Assembly (NCBI GenBank): GCA_034231615.1
Contig: CM067306.1
Location: 46,878,094 to 46,942,093, forward strand
Source: Meghimatium bilineatum
Taxonomy: Eukaryota; Mollusca; Gastropoda; Stylommatophora; Philomycidae
Direction of reading: 5' to 3'
DNA length: 64,000 bases
The notes beneath the pieces are model-generated. The model saw nothing but the letters and a program-made list of their open reading frames with translations. It made no database searches and was not told the origin of the DNA. Positions 42,118 through 52,340 of the stretch are shown here, piece by piece (the first letter of the stretch is position 1; every line of letters begins with the position of its first letter). The translations under genes and the position numbers were made by a program.

Positions 42118-43345
42118 AATAAAAAATTAAGAACAAGATAGACATGGAGGTCGGTGAAGAACAATTCGGTTTTAGGAAAAACAAAGGAACCAGAGAAGCT
42201 ATACTGAGTATCCGGCTAGTGATAGATAAATATATAGAAGTCCAAAAAAGTATCTGTATTTGCTTCATAGACTACAGCAAGGCCTTTGACAGAGTCCAAC
42301 ATGAAAAATTAATCAAATGTCTTCAAAAAATAGGCATAGATGGAAAAGACATCAGGCTGATTAGAAATATATATTGGGAACAAACTGCATCAATAAGGTG
42401 TGAAAACAGCTACTCTCCATACATAGAAATAAGAAGAGGGGTAAGACAAGGATGCATTTTATCACCAAGCCTATTTAATATCTACACAGAGAATATCTTT
42501 AAAAATATAGAAGAAATACCAGGACTCAAGATCAATGGGAAAATAATAAACAACATTAGATATGCAGATGACACTGTTCTTTTAGCAGAAAGTGAACATG
42601 AACTACAAAGACTAATAGATCAAGTCAATAAATCAAGTAATGAATACGGACTGGATATAAACATTCAAAAAACAAAAACCATGATAATCAGCAAAGACAC
42701 AGAAGAACAGGAGGTAAACATAAACATACAGGGAGAGAAACTACAACAAGTAAAACAGTATCAATATCTTGGACACATAGTCACAAATGATGGCAGATGT
42801 GAAACAGAAGTTAAAAGGAGAATAGGAATGGCTAAAAGTACCTTCAATGACATGAGGAAATTATTAATATCTAAACAAATTACAAACAAGTTAAAAATGA
42901 GAATTATAAAATGCTACATCTATTCCATATTAATGTATGGCTCAGAAACATGGACACTAAATAAACAATTAGAAGACAAAATTGATGCCTTTGAGATGTG
43001 GGTATATAGAAGAATAGGGAGAACATCATGGAAAGAGAAGAAAACAAATAAAGAGGTGCTAAAGACACTTAATATGAAGAAAGAACTACTAAGAGAAATA
43101 AAGATCAGGCAAATAAAATACTTTGGACACATTAAAAGACATGACACCTTATTGAAGACCTTACTTGAAGGTAAAGTCAAAGGGAAGCGAGCAAGAGGTA
43201 GGCAGAAATACAAGTGGGAGAGTAACATTACACGATGGACAGGTTAAAGTCTAGCAGAGTGCACCACCAAGACAAGAGACAGGAGATGGTGGAGATACGT
43301 TGCAGTCAACCTTCGTTGCGAAGACGGCACATAATGATAATGAGA
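42118..43345 (+). mobile_element. RTE-like LINE, RT to 3' end (best-preserved copy)
   Basis: Runs from a 5' truncation near 42118 through the ORF at 42144-43247 to a TAATGATAATGA-type tail near 43340. Downstream of the stop the frame continues SLAECTTKTRDRRWW and WWRYVAVNLRCEDGT, as in the copy at 13107-14040 (TGYSLAECT). The TAA at 43246 is therefore a nonsense change of a Tyr codon. Confidence 0.85.
42144..43247 (+). CDS. reverse transcriptase ORF of RTE-like LINE (367 aa)
   Basis: The frame reads EEQFGFRKNKGTREAILS (~5-22), motif A CFIDYSKAFDRVQHEKL (~42-58), motif B RRGVRQGCILSPSLFNIY (~98-115), catalytic IRYADDTVLLAESE (~140-153), GLDINIQKTKTMII, QYQYLGHIVTNDGR, ILMYGSETWTL and KYFGHIKRHD. 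All palm residues including YADD are intact. The ORF lacks the upstream endonuclease because of 5' truncation and ends at a premature TAA about 28 codons short of the family end. RT of this type copies its own RNA at a nicked target site. Confidence 0.85.
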   Translation: MEVGEEQFGFRKNKGTREAILSIRLVIDKYIEVQKSICICFIDYSKAFDRVQHEKLIKCLQKIGIDGKDIRLIRNIYWEQTASIRCENSYSPYIEIRRGVRQGCILSPSLFNIYTENIFKNIEEIPGLKINGKIINNIRYADDTVLLAESEHELQRLIDQVNKSSNEYGLDINIQKTKTMIISKDTEEQEVNINIQGEKLQQVKQYQYLGHIVTNDGRCETEVKRRIGMAKSTFNDMRKLLISKQITNKLKMRIIKCYIYSILMYGSETWTLNKQLEDKIDAFEMWVYRRIGRTSWKEKKTNKEVLKTLNMKKELLREIKIRQIKYFGHIKRHDTLLKTLLEGKVKGKRARGRQKYKWESNITRWTG

Positions 43346-43349
43346 TCCA

Positions 43350-43534
43350 CAACTGTCAATTTATTTCAAAGAAAAGACGTTGTCAAAGTACCGTTCTTAT
43401 TGTGAATGTATTTTCTGCCTTTTCTTCACATCTTAGGAGACTTTAAAACCTTACTGGAAGGAGGTTGGAGGAAAACGTACAAGAGAAGACAGATGTGTGT
43501 GAAGGATAAAAACGTATATATTTCTTGTTGTATA
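43350..43534. other. short unique spacer
   Basis: Nothing recognised. Confidence 0.4.
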
Positions 43535-44055
43535 TTCTTCTTCTTCTTCTGCGTTAGATCTCTGATAACCAACACGGATTTTTGCGTGGTTTCCGCCGGG
43601 AAGCATAATGCACGCCGTGTTATGTTTGATTTGTGCCATGTAGGCCTATTACAACCATCTTCGGCATGTTTTTAATTCAGATAATCTTACCTAGCCCGTG
43701 ACAGCCTTTCTATCTGTTTCAGTCGTCGAGTGTATCAGCTCTAACCTGTAACAGTTCATCACATACTCTCGTGAACTTTGCTAGACAAAACATGTTCCTT
43801 GGTGGTAGAATCCGGGAGTGGATATCAAAATCAACAAACATTGGTATTAGTGTTACAAAAAGAAGTCGATAAAACAGCTTAAAAACTTAGACATGGACCG
43901 ACAACGTCTATCTCGTGCGAGGTGTCCTGCCACGAATTTGCCTTATTGAAGACGGACCAATGATGCCCAGTATGCTCTCGCATAATGAACATTTTCTCAT
44001 CTATGGGCCTTATTTCGCTATAGGAAAGCTCGACGAAAGAGTTAGACGTTTAGGT
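43535..44055 (-). repeat. LR1 long retroposon, 3' half
   Basis: The plus strand begins ttcttcttcttctgcgttag, i.e. the reverse of a GCAGAAGAAGAAGAA tail. It then shares cctagcccgtgacagcctttctatctg and tctcgtgcgaggtgtcctgcc with 48300-49384 and 49895-51032. It stops around 44055, so the 5' part is missing. Confidence 0.7.
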
Positions 44056-44222
44056 AATTGTTTAAATGTTCGTTACTGTGTGATTTCCAGTTCTTTTTCT
44101 TCATTCCCACAAATGTGGAAATTAGCGCTCACCTATGTGGCTTTATGGACTTGAACCGGGAGCTGAGAACAGCAGCACTGCTATCTAACATGTATGTCGC
44201 ATGAGGCGACTGTGACAGTTTT

Positions 44223-44237
44223 GGGGGGGGGGGGGGG
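44223..44237. repeat. poly-G tract (15 nt)
   Basis: Fifteen G bases followed by further G-rich sequence. Confidence 0.95.
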
Positions 44238-44504
44238 TGGGGGAGGGGAAGTTGGGGGGTTAGTTTGCTTTGCCATCCTATAGAGAGTCATCACAATTCG
44301 AAGAATTGATGAGGTTCACGGCCGTAGATAATTTCCTTAAGGGGAGGGAGTAGTTTGATTTTTTTGAAAATTTAATTATAAAAATTAATTTAAAAAAGGT
44401 CGATTGTGTGTGTAAATCTACGATGGATGACCTTTTTTGGAAAAATCGCTAAAGAAGGAGAGTGAGTGTAAGTGTTTAACGTTTACTGAATACATTTTTT
44501 TATT

Positions 44505-44842
44505 GATATTGTTCTACAGAAGAATGCTGAGAATACCATGGACTGACAGAAAAAACTAATGTAGAGGTGTTGAAAGAGTCAAATGCGAAACGGACCTTAA
44601 TCAATAATATAAGAAAAAAGCAATATTCTTTTTTTTGGCCACTTCATGAGACAGGCAGGTGTGGAGAATTTAGTCACAACAGGCAATTGAAGGCAACAGA
44701 GACGGAGGGCGACAACGTGAAAAAATATTAGACAGTTTGACAACCTGGCACGGCAGGGAAACATCAAAGACCTTGATACATAATACTGTAGACAGATAGC
44801 TGTGGAGAGCCAGCCAGCATGACACCTGATGATGATGAATAA
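44505..44842 (+). mobile_element. RTE-like LINE 3' fragment
   Basis: The plus strand reads FYRRMLRIPWTDRKN, a shifted VEVLKESNAKRTLINNIRKK, and FFWPLHETGRCGE (family GHVMRxxGLE), ending in a GATGATGATGAAT tail. Copies at 15895-16140 and 56345-56770 are reverse orientation. Confidence 0.7.
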
Positions 44843-45034
44843 ATTCAAAAATTGGACTGCATTCTAACACTGTATTAAAAGTAACATTGTGAGTTGGGAG
44901 TTATGCAAGTGTGAGGCAATGTTTTCACAACACGAACATCACCTGAAGTTGAAGCGTGTCAAATATCACAATTATTATTGTGAGATGGGGTAAGGGTAGA
45001 CAAATTGCAGAGAATTGGATTAGTTATCTTGCCC

Positions 45035-45308
45035 GTGCGTTGTCGGGGCCCGAGAGAGGAGCAAAGAATGGCAAACTGGTTACTTTCCATGCATGTCGTA
45101 AGAGGCGACTAAGGAGGTAATGGGATGGAGTTGGCTGTCCCATCCCATATAGGGACAGTGATCCACAGCCATGATGAAGTCTGATGTGTCAGACCGAAAG
45201 TCGTATATATCGTAGCAATGCTGTAAACCATGACAAAACGCATTCCATTCTCTGGACCACATCCTGTTAATCTGCAGGAGTTTGAGAATGAACGCAGAAT
45301 AAGAAGAT
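45035..45308 (+). repeat. SR1 short retroposon, near full-length
   Basis: From gcgttgtcggggcccgagag through agaggcgactaaggaggtaatggg, tggctgtcccatcccatatagg, tgctgtaaaccatgac, ctctggaccacatcctgtt, ctgcaggagtttgagaatg and aacgcagaataagaag. It is the cleanest copy beside 53386-53659. Confidence 0.85.
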
Positions 45309-45344
45309 CCGTTGCTCTAGTACCCTATTGGCCAAGGTGCTATA

Positions 45345-45560
45345 TCTTCTTCTTCTGCGGTCATATTATATTGTCAGACCTGTCGTCAGGGTACAGTTAA
45401 CTGTCATCTCCAGGTGAGAGCGGCTGTACCATAGTTTTTGCCTCAAATCTGCATTTCCTGGTCTGGTTCACTTTCTCTGCACTTTGTATGCTACACAAAT
45501 CCTAAAATATGTTCAGAGGTTCTAATCCCTTCGATGAAGCAGCTCCCATTCTGCCACGAT
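45345..45560 (-). mobile_element. I-type LINE 3' end fragment
   Basis: The left end is tcttcttcttctgcggtcata, the reverse of a family tail ...CCGCAGAAGAAGA. The rest resembles the C-terminal knuckle region (ctaaaatatgttcagaggttctaatcc corresponds to HILQTC-like text on the minus strand). Confidence 0.5.
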
Positions 45561-45637
45561 TACCACATTTTTCCAAGTATCTCCATTGCTTCAAGCAATA
45601 ATCTCCAGGGATCTTTGAAAAAAATGCACTTTGTAAA

Positions 45638-45715
45638 CGTTGCGCTACGAGACGGATTCGAATCAATGACCTCGTAAGCGCAATGCTTAATCACAACGGC
45701 ATGGAGATCTTTGAG
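45638..45715 (-). repeat. tRNA-like sequence or SINE head
   Basis: In reverse: gccgttgtgattaagcattg (A-box-like), then attgattcgaatccgtctcg with a perfect B box GATTCGAATCC. Arms do not pair into a full cloverleaf that I can draw, so I call it a tRNA-derived repeat rather than a tRNA gene. Confidence 0.5.
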
Positions 45716-45799
45716 GAAGCCCGAAATTCGATCACAAATATGATAATATTGACACTGCACCTGCAATACGTGCTCTAAGAGACGATTACAAAGAGTTGG

Positions 45800-45964
45800 G
45801 ATTTAGCGGAATTTCAAAATCGAGTGCTGAAGTTGTACAAGTACTGAACAAGTATATAGGGGCCCAAAAATGCAGATATCGCAACACAAATTTAAAAAAC
45901 GAAGAAATGCATTGCAGTCTTCTGCTAACTGCCAGGAGTGTGAGAACTAACGGCGCAGAAGAAT
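45800..45964 (+). repeat. SR1 short retroposon, diverged
   Basis: Has gatatcgcaacaca, gcattgcagtcttctgcta and gccaggagtgtgagaac with an end aacggcgcagaagaa. The 5' half is lost. Confidence 0.5.
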
Positions 45965-45965
45965 A

Positions 45966-46137
45966 CAGTGGAATCACTGTATAGTTCATTCTGTTATAAC
46001 AAATTTTCCTATATAACAACTTTTCAAAATCCCCAATTATATTTATTCCATATTGATTGTACTGTATATAGCAAATTTCTGTTATTACATGCATATTTTG
46101 TTGGCCAGGACCAAGATGTTATAGCGGGATTCCACTG
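45966..46137. mobile_element. pogo-like MITE, complete
   Basis: 172 bp with CAGTGGAATC at the left and GATTCCACTG at the right, near TA dinucleotides, the target of pogo/Tigger/mariner elements. It contains ataacaaattttcctatat and ccccaattatatttattcc. No ORF. Fragments: 25288-25386, around 53318-53757 and 57300-57490. Confidence 0.7.
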
Positions 46138-46379
46138 CATAATTTAAAAAATGTATTTTCCGAACTACATGATTGTTCTTCAAATTTAAAAATTATTTTT
46201 GGAAGCTGGGAAAACCCAGGCCTCTATCAGCGCGTAACATGATATCCTAACGACTTTCCTGAGAAACGAGATGTGTTAACTAGTAGTCAAGGACTTGCAG
46301 ATGCCTAGAATACACATCAAAAGTTTGGTGTGATTACAGTGAAAGCGAGTAGTCACTTTAACCTACCTGTTATTTTATG

Positions 46380-46600
46380 ATTGGCAACTTGATCCGAATA
46401 TGTCGAAATGAGGTGACATTGCCTCAAGTCTCTATCCTTTGGCTAGGTCTGCTGTCTCTGCTTTTTGTATGTTGGGCAGTCCTGAAGTACGCGTTCCGGA
46501 TCCACATGGCCATTCATCTGTGTATGAGATCCTCAATCGATAAAGGTGACCCGACAGTCTGCAGTGGCCTGTTCTAAGGCAAACTATTGTGGTGTTTTGA
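46380..46600 (-). mobile_element. I-type LINE C-terminal fragment
   Basis: The minus strand reads CLRTGHCRLSGHLYRLRI and CGSGTRTSGLPNIQKAE, matching FRLRTGHCRLQAHLHKI plus the C/H knuckle of copy E. A ~200-bp remnant, immediately left of a different LINE. Confidence 0.6.
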
Positions 46601-47028
46601 TATCTTTAGAGGAGATGTATTGCATCATGTTGAAGGCGCAGGCACGCTGGGCAGGCCATCTTGTGCGTATGGAGAACTCGCGTTTGCCAAAACAAATATA
46701 TTATGGAGAACTCAAGGCAGGATTTCGAAAAGCTGGTGGACAGAAAAAGCGTTTCAAAGACACGCTCAAGTCATCCTTGAAACATCTTAACATTGACGTA
46801 GGCGCTTGGGAGAGCCTCGCTCAGGATAGAACAGCATGGCGTTACAGCATTAGAACGGGAGCACTAGCGGCAGAAGAATTCAGACAAGAAACTGCAAGAC
46901 AGAAGCGGACACGTAGAAAAGAAAAAACATCTCAACCTCACACAGATACCTTCTATTGTTGTCAATTCTGTAAAAGAACATTTTGTGCGCGCATTGGACT
47001 TGCTAGTCATTTAAAAACGCACTATTAA
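46546..47028 (+). pseudogene. C-terminal ORF of zinc-finger LINE (160 codons)
   Basis: Open from an upstream Met in flanking sequence to TAA at 47028. The finger CQFCKRTFCARIGLASHLKTH fits C-x2-C-x12-H-x3-H, consistent with nucleic-acid binding. Only the last ~130 residues are LINE; the N-terminal ~27 are from the flank, so the start codon is not real. Confidence 0.75.
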
Positions 47029-47122
47029 CTTTATTATTTTATTATTTATTGTTATTATTATTATTATGGTTGAGTTTTTGGTCATCGTCGATCACGACGG
47101 ACGAACATCATCATCATCATGT
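46601..47122 (+). mobile_element. LINE with C-terminal C2H2-like finger, 3' end
   Basis: From 46627 the frame reads KAQARWAGHLVRMENSRLPK and YYGELKAGFRKAGGQKKRFK, then TLKSSLKHLNIDVGAWESLA and, at the end, FYCCQFCKRTFCARIGLASH and LKTHY. This C-terminus (GGQKKRFKDTLK, W-LAQDRxxWR, CxxCxRxFxARIGLxSH) is shared by a well-known group of animal LINEs. After the stop come (TTATT)n, ggtcatcgtcgatcacgacgg, and a (CATCAT)n tail to ~47122. RT is missing. Confidence 0.8.
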
Positions 47123-47274
47123 TTGTATTCCACTTCCATTTGTTTCTTCCACTTTGCTGTGTGTGTGCTTGTTCTGGATTATTATTTTTGCTATTCCTAC
47201 GTAACTCAAGAGGCTGACTGGTAGGTACCTTGACTTGCTAGTTTTTTTCTTTTTGTTTTCGTTTGGGCTTCGTG

Positions 47275-48299
47275 ACAGCTTCACGTCACATGTCTGGAAT
47301 TTTACCAGTTCTCAATGATTGGTTGAAGACGGTAAGTAGTTTGTTTCTGCTGATTGGCCCTAGGTTCCTGATCATATCATTGGTTATGCAATCATTTCCT
47401 GGGGCCTTTTTTGTTTTTAGTTTCCCTAGACACGAGCCATTTAGTTCTGCGGTGGTAAAGGGTGTCTTCATGCATGGCTCTGGATTTTGATTCTTCAGTT
47501 TTCTTTTAATTTTTTTGATACTTGGATCTGCTATTTGTGGATCTGAGTGTGGTTGTGCTTTCTTCCTTATATAAGTTAGCTAAAATGTTTGCTGCCCTTT
47601 TTCCTGTGTGGATTTCCCCCTCTTCTTTGATGAGTCTTGTAGTGTGAATTCTTTGTTTCTTCATTTAGATTTGATGTAAGGTTCCGTTGTTTGCTTGTGT
47701 CTTCTGTCATGTTTACGCTGCTGGTCTTTTCATGCAAGCTCTTTTAAATCTGTTCTTTTCTGCTTTGTGTGTTTCTGAACGTGCGTTTGATTTCATTGTT
47801 TGTCTTTGTGTTTTCTACTGTAGGGTTTTGTTCCATTGTATGTCGTGCATCATTCAGCTTGTTATGCAATTTTCTAGTCTCACTCTAATAAGGCTTGTAT
47901 TCTCTTCTTCTGACCCTTGGAATTGCCGTCTGTGCGGATTGGAGTATCACTTTGTTTATTTGCGAAATGTGGTTTATGTTGTTTGCGAGGATTCTGGCAA
48001 AGTTCTAGCAAAGCTGATCTGTTTATTCACTGAAGAGGGTCCAATTTGCTTTTTTGAAGTTCCAGCTTGAGGACATGCTATGCTGTCCTGTACTTCCTGT
48101 CTTGGAGATTTGCAGGAAGACTGGTATATGGTTACTTCCTCTCAGTTAACTTTCTACTATTCTTGTAATGTGTCTATCTATGTCATCTGGCAAGATCTGG
48201 TGAGCTAGATTTTTTTCCCCAGGCTCTGGAGTGTATCGTCTGGCTGGTTTATTAGAATTAGTTTATTTTCCATCATCCAGTCTTCTATCTCTTCACCCA
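47275..48299 (-). mobile_element. I-type LINE copy N, EN second half to RT start
   Basis: The minus strand reads GEEIEDWMMENKLILINQP (48205-48299), through broken text, to LKTKKAPGNDCITNDMIRNL and FNQSLRTGKIPDM (47286-47471, RT block 1). It lines up with the endonuclease piece at 49385-49815: NQMGR then GEEIEDW, as relatives read DxRGEEIESW. The LR1 retroposon at 48300-49384 separates them. Truncated at 47275 before motif A. Confidence 0.75.
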
Positions 48300-49384
48300 C
48301 CCCCTTTTTTGGTTGCGTTCGCTCCATTGTAATCAGCGCGATTATTCGCGTAAAACCGCCGGGAGCGTAGTTACGTTGTGCCACCGTTATTCGCCGTGTA
48401 GAAATCACATCCGATTTCGGCATGCCTTGACATTTCGGGTGGGCTACCCAAGCCTGTGAAAGCCTTCCTATCTGTCGTAAGGCAACGAATGTGTACTGCC
48501 TCTACGCCGAGACGGTCTGTCCTTCACATCTATCTTGTACGAGGTGTCCCGCCGCTAGGGAATTTATCTCCTGTAATTAGATGTATTGTGCCCGCGCCCA
48601 TCGGGTACTGAACCTATTCTCATCCTCGAACCTGGTTCCGGTTTAGGAAGAACTCAAGGAAAGAGTTGGGCTCGGACTCGTTCGCCCTCTTAGCCGAAGT
48701 GTTGTTCACCACTCGTCCAAGTCCGAAAACATATTTAGGGGGGGGGGGGGGTCAGGAACTAGCATTGTGTTCTAGAGTTGAACAGTACCTGTCACCTTGG
48801 ACTTCTGTGCCTGCGCCCATCAGGTACTGAACCTTTTCTCTCCGCAAGTATGATTCCGGTATAGGAAAAACTCGACAGTAGAGTTGGGCACGGATCACCG
48901 ATGCCTAGAAGCTTGTCTCAAGCAAACATCACTTTAGTTCCGATTTCCTTGATACGTTTTCCGTTCTCTTTGCACATGCAGCTGCCCTCTAGCGCTGTGC
49001 TCCCTTTTCATTGTACTCATTCTGCTATTATTCTAATGTTGCTTAACGCACCAATCCTACCTCTAATAGCATCTGCCCACTTTGTAACGACTGCATTCGC
49101 CGCCCCTCCAATGCTTCTACCAAGCTGTCCATCTTCGCTGTGTGTCGACAATGCTGCTGCATGTGGTTGCGCGGAGGTATCGGAGATAGCCTGTCTATTT
49201 GCAGTCAAATCTCTTTCCATCTACAGCATCCACATCTACAGACACGAGCCTAATTGTGTTAGCCAGGAATACAGCAAAGGCCGCTGTATTTCTGTTACCA
49301 TGGTGCATCACTAGGAGGTACTCTTAGGATCTTGGTTATCTGCTAACCCTGGGTCCGCCGAGAGCAATGCGGTACCCTTTGCAC
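48300..49384 (-). mobile_element. LR1 long retroposon (~1.09 kb) inserted in a LINE endonuclease
   Basis: In minus orientation it starts gtgcaaagggtaccgcattgc (5' end at 49384), then gctctcggcggacccagggttagcag, and ends gagcgaacgcaaccaaaaaagg (3' end about 48300). Related copies: 43535-44055, 49895-51032, 51340-52110, 60575-61590. It is flanked by TGGGTAGAG (LINE side, 49385-49392 region) and TGGGTGAAGAG (48289-48299), an imperfect target-site duplication. It lies between two collinear parts of the endonuclease. Neither strand has an ORF conserved among copies. Confidence 0.8.
48738..48751. repeat. poly-G tract (14 nt)
   Basis: Fourteen consecutive G bases within LR1; other LR1 copies lack it. 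Confidence 0.9.
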
Positions 49385-49815
49385 TCTACCCATTTGATTC
49401 ATATCCTCGTAGCCCCAGCTTGGTGAGTGGCCATTGAAGTCACCCACTATTAGGTGACTCGATTCCTCTATATTTAGTTTACGAAGTTCTATTTTTGTGA
49501 CAGGGGGCTGTAGCAGTTTGTTATTGATATTTCTTCGCCAGGCAGCAGCAATTTCACTTTTATTTTCGAGTTCCCCTTCTTCGGATCTTTTTACATCTAC
49601 TGCTGATATTGATGTTTTTACAAATGTCAGTATACCTACTTTGGATCGATTTTGACGGAAGGACTCATAACCCGGAATGCAGAATCTATTTGTGTCCTTT
49701 AGGTGAGTCGTCTCTTGTATGCACATTATATCAATTTGGTTTTCCCCCAGAAATTCCTGTAGCTCATGCTTTTTGTTTCGCACTCCTTCCGCATTTCACT
49801 GAGCAACTCTGAGGC
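49385..49815 (-). mobile_element. I-type LINE copy N, EN first half
   Basis: The frame 49343-49783 reads QEFLGENQIDIMCIQETTHL (the E of the catalytic IQET motif is present), FRQNRSKVGILTFVKTSIS and HLIVGDFNGHSPSWGYEDM with intact GDFN. It then runs into LR1 just after MNQMGR. The N-terminal start is near 49783. Confidence 0.8.
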
Positions 49816-49894
49816 ATTTGGTTTGGTCAGCAGCACGTTGATGTATCAGACTTAGTCCATGCTTTGAAGTATACAAAATGAACGGTATTGATAT

Positions 49895-51032
49895 TCTTCG
49901 TCATTTCTGCGTTCGCTCTCTTGTAACTACATCGAATGATTTTCGCCTGGGAGCGAGAAGTACGTTGTACTGCAAGTTCCACAGTTAAACTGTGTTATTT
50001 GCGCCTCGGTTGATTCACTTTGTGACCTGGACATCTGAGGTTACGCACATCCGTTTTGTCATGCTTTTAATTCTGGTAGTAGGCTTCCCTAGCCAGTGAC
50101 AGTCACATTAGTCGCCTATCTATAGACATTAGTCTATCTATCATGCGTGTAATGATTCTTCGCCGAGACAATTGTCGTTCACGTCTATCTCTCACGAGTT
50201 GTTCAACCGTCAGTGAACTTGCCTCGTGTAATTAGACGTGTTGTGCCCATTGGGTGCTGAACCTTTTTTCTCCTACCCAAGCCTGGTTCCGTTGAAGGAA
50301 GAACTCGGCAGAAGAGTTGGACCCTGGCTCTTTCCCCTTCTTAGCTGAGGTGTCGTTCACCGACATCGTGAACCCCTCGTCCAGGTCTCACCACGCGTTT
50401 GGGAGCAAGACGTGTTCTCGAGCTGAACGACCTTGTCCTATTTGTGCCTAGCCCATCGAGTACTGAACCCTTTCTCTCTGTAAGCATGTATCGGATATAG
50501 GAAATCTCGACATTAGAGTTGGGCCAGGTCTTCTTTCTTTGCCGTGCGCCCACGATTTGGTATGGGTCTCTGCCCGTAAGGAGCACTGATAACTAGAATC
50601 CTGCCTCGAGCTAACAAAGCTTGTAGTTCATATTTTCTTGGAAATTTTTCACTTTCTATTTGCAGTTGTCCCTGCCCTCTGCTGCCCTTTCATTGTGCTC
50701 TGTATGTTGTCTGTCCGTCTCTCGCCATGCATCTACCTTTTCTTGCCTTTTTCAGTGGCTGCCCCTCCAATTCTCGGACTAGACTGACTAGCGTCACTGT
50801 GTGCCGACAGTGCTACTGCATGTGTTGGCGCCGGAGATATTTTCTGTCTCTTATGCAGTCTCTTTGCATCTGCTAACTCCACATTCCACGGACACGATCC
50901 CCATAAGTTTTGGCCAGAATCAGCACGAGTCGCTTTATTTCTGTTTCCAGGGTGCACCACTAGGTTATTTTGTGATCTTGGTTTTCTGCTAACCCTTGGT
51001 CCGCCGAGAGCAGCGAGTTCCCTTTTGCACCC
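49895..51032 (-). mobile_element. LR1 long retroposon, full-length (1138 bp) with target duplication
   Basis: Its ends are defined by a 12-bp duplication with one mismatch: CGGTATTGATAT (49883-49894) and CGGTATTCATAT (51033-51044). In minus orientation it begins gtgcaaaagggaactcgctgc and ends gcgaacgcagaaatgacgaaga. A minus-strand frame (50733-50960, VHPGNRNKATRADSG...) is not kept in the other copies, so I see no protein. The form, with a variable duplication and a GCAGAAG-like 3' end, suggests LINE-driven retroposition. Confidence 0.85.
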
Positions 51033-51339
51033 CGGTATTCATATGAGCTATGACATCCATAGCTAATTTCAAATGAGTAGGTAACACGTATATTTATTGA
51101 CATATATGAATGCTCAGTAACGAGACACATACTGTAGACAGAGGGTTAATAAAGAAAACCCGTGGAAGCTGCTGCATGAATACAATCTTAGAGACAACAC
51201 TGTGATTTATTGCATTTCTAACAGCGATTAGATGAACTTAGCAGTTAATGTGGTACTTGTAGAAATGTCCACCAACTGTGAAGAATTAGGAGTGTATAGA
51301 ATCATCAAGCTACAGGAATTATAAGTGTGCATATTTTCG

Positions 51340-52110
51340 ACATCTGCAGGAGAGAGACAAATCTATGGATCAGAGGGAAACGCCATCTGGAAATAGAAAA
51401 GGAAAACGTTACAATGAAATCGGAACTACAAATTCTGTCAGCTCGAGACAAGCTTCTAGTACCCGTGCTCTTTAGGGTCAGAGACTCAATCGTGGGCGTC
51501 CGGCATAGAAAGCAGCCCTGGCTCAATTCTAACTGTCGAGCTTTCCTATACCGAAAATATGCCAGCGGAGAGAAAGGGTTCAGTACCCGGTGGGCTCAAA
51601 TGAGACAAAGTCGTTCAGCTCGAGAACACGCTTTGCTCCCAAACGCGCGGTGTGACTCAGACTTGAACCAGTTCATTAGTTCACGATGTCGGTGGACGAC
51701 AACACGGCTAAGAAGGCGAAAGAACACGGTTCCAACTTTTCTGTCCATTTCTTCTTAAACCGAAACCAGTCTTGCGGATGAGAAAAGGTTCAGTACCCGA
51801 TGGGCACAGACAAAACGTTTAATTACACGAGGCAAGTTAATTGGCTGCGAAACGCCTCTTGCGAGATTGACGTGAGCGACAATCGCCTCGGCGAAAAGAG
51901 TCATTAAACACCAGCTGCCTGCCACAGGTTAGGGAAGCACACTACCTGAATTAAAGGCATGACGAAAACGGATGTACGGGCCACAGTGCCAGCCAACCAA
52001 GGTGTAAATAACACAGTTCTACTGTCAAACTATCAGTACAACGTACTTCACGCTACCTGGTCGAAATCACACGATTTATTCGCCGTGGTTATCGGAGAGC
52101 AAACGTAGAA
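51340..52110 (+). mobile_element. LR1 long retroposon, 5'-truncated
   Basis: The plus strand shares cgttacaatgaaatcggaac, cagctcgagacaagcttctag, cgtgggcgtccggcat and cacgatttattcgccgtgg with other LR1 copies, and ends gagagcaaacgtagaagaatt. It faces the copy at 49895-51032 head to head. Confidence 0.75.
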
Positions 52111-52340
52111 GAATTAGGTAAAACCATCCTTTTAGGTAATCATATCTACTGCCCTGATATTAGGGTTTTATTTGTGTATGATTATGCTTCTCACAATTTT
52201 CGTGCTCCCTTGTGTGTTTCTTTTTATGTCTTGTGTATATGATGTATGTACCTTCTGTGTTTTGGGAAGGAACCTAATGAGCTCTATCGTAGTTTCAAAA
52301 GACTGATCAGTGCTTTGATATTAATCTAAGATGGTCCAAG

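Noticed and set aside
45638..45715. Functional tRNA gene on the minus strand
   Set aside because: The B box is perfect but the acceptor and anticodon arms do not pair convincingly.
48901..49314. 137-codon open frame as a possible gene
   Set aside because: It lies inside LR1, and the other LR1 copies do not keep the frame.
50733..50960. 75-codon minus-strand frame in LR1 as a possible LR1 protein
   Set aside because: The equivalent region in 48300-49384 and 60575-61590 has stops and shifts; no conservation of frame.
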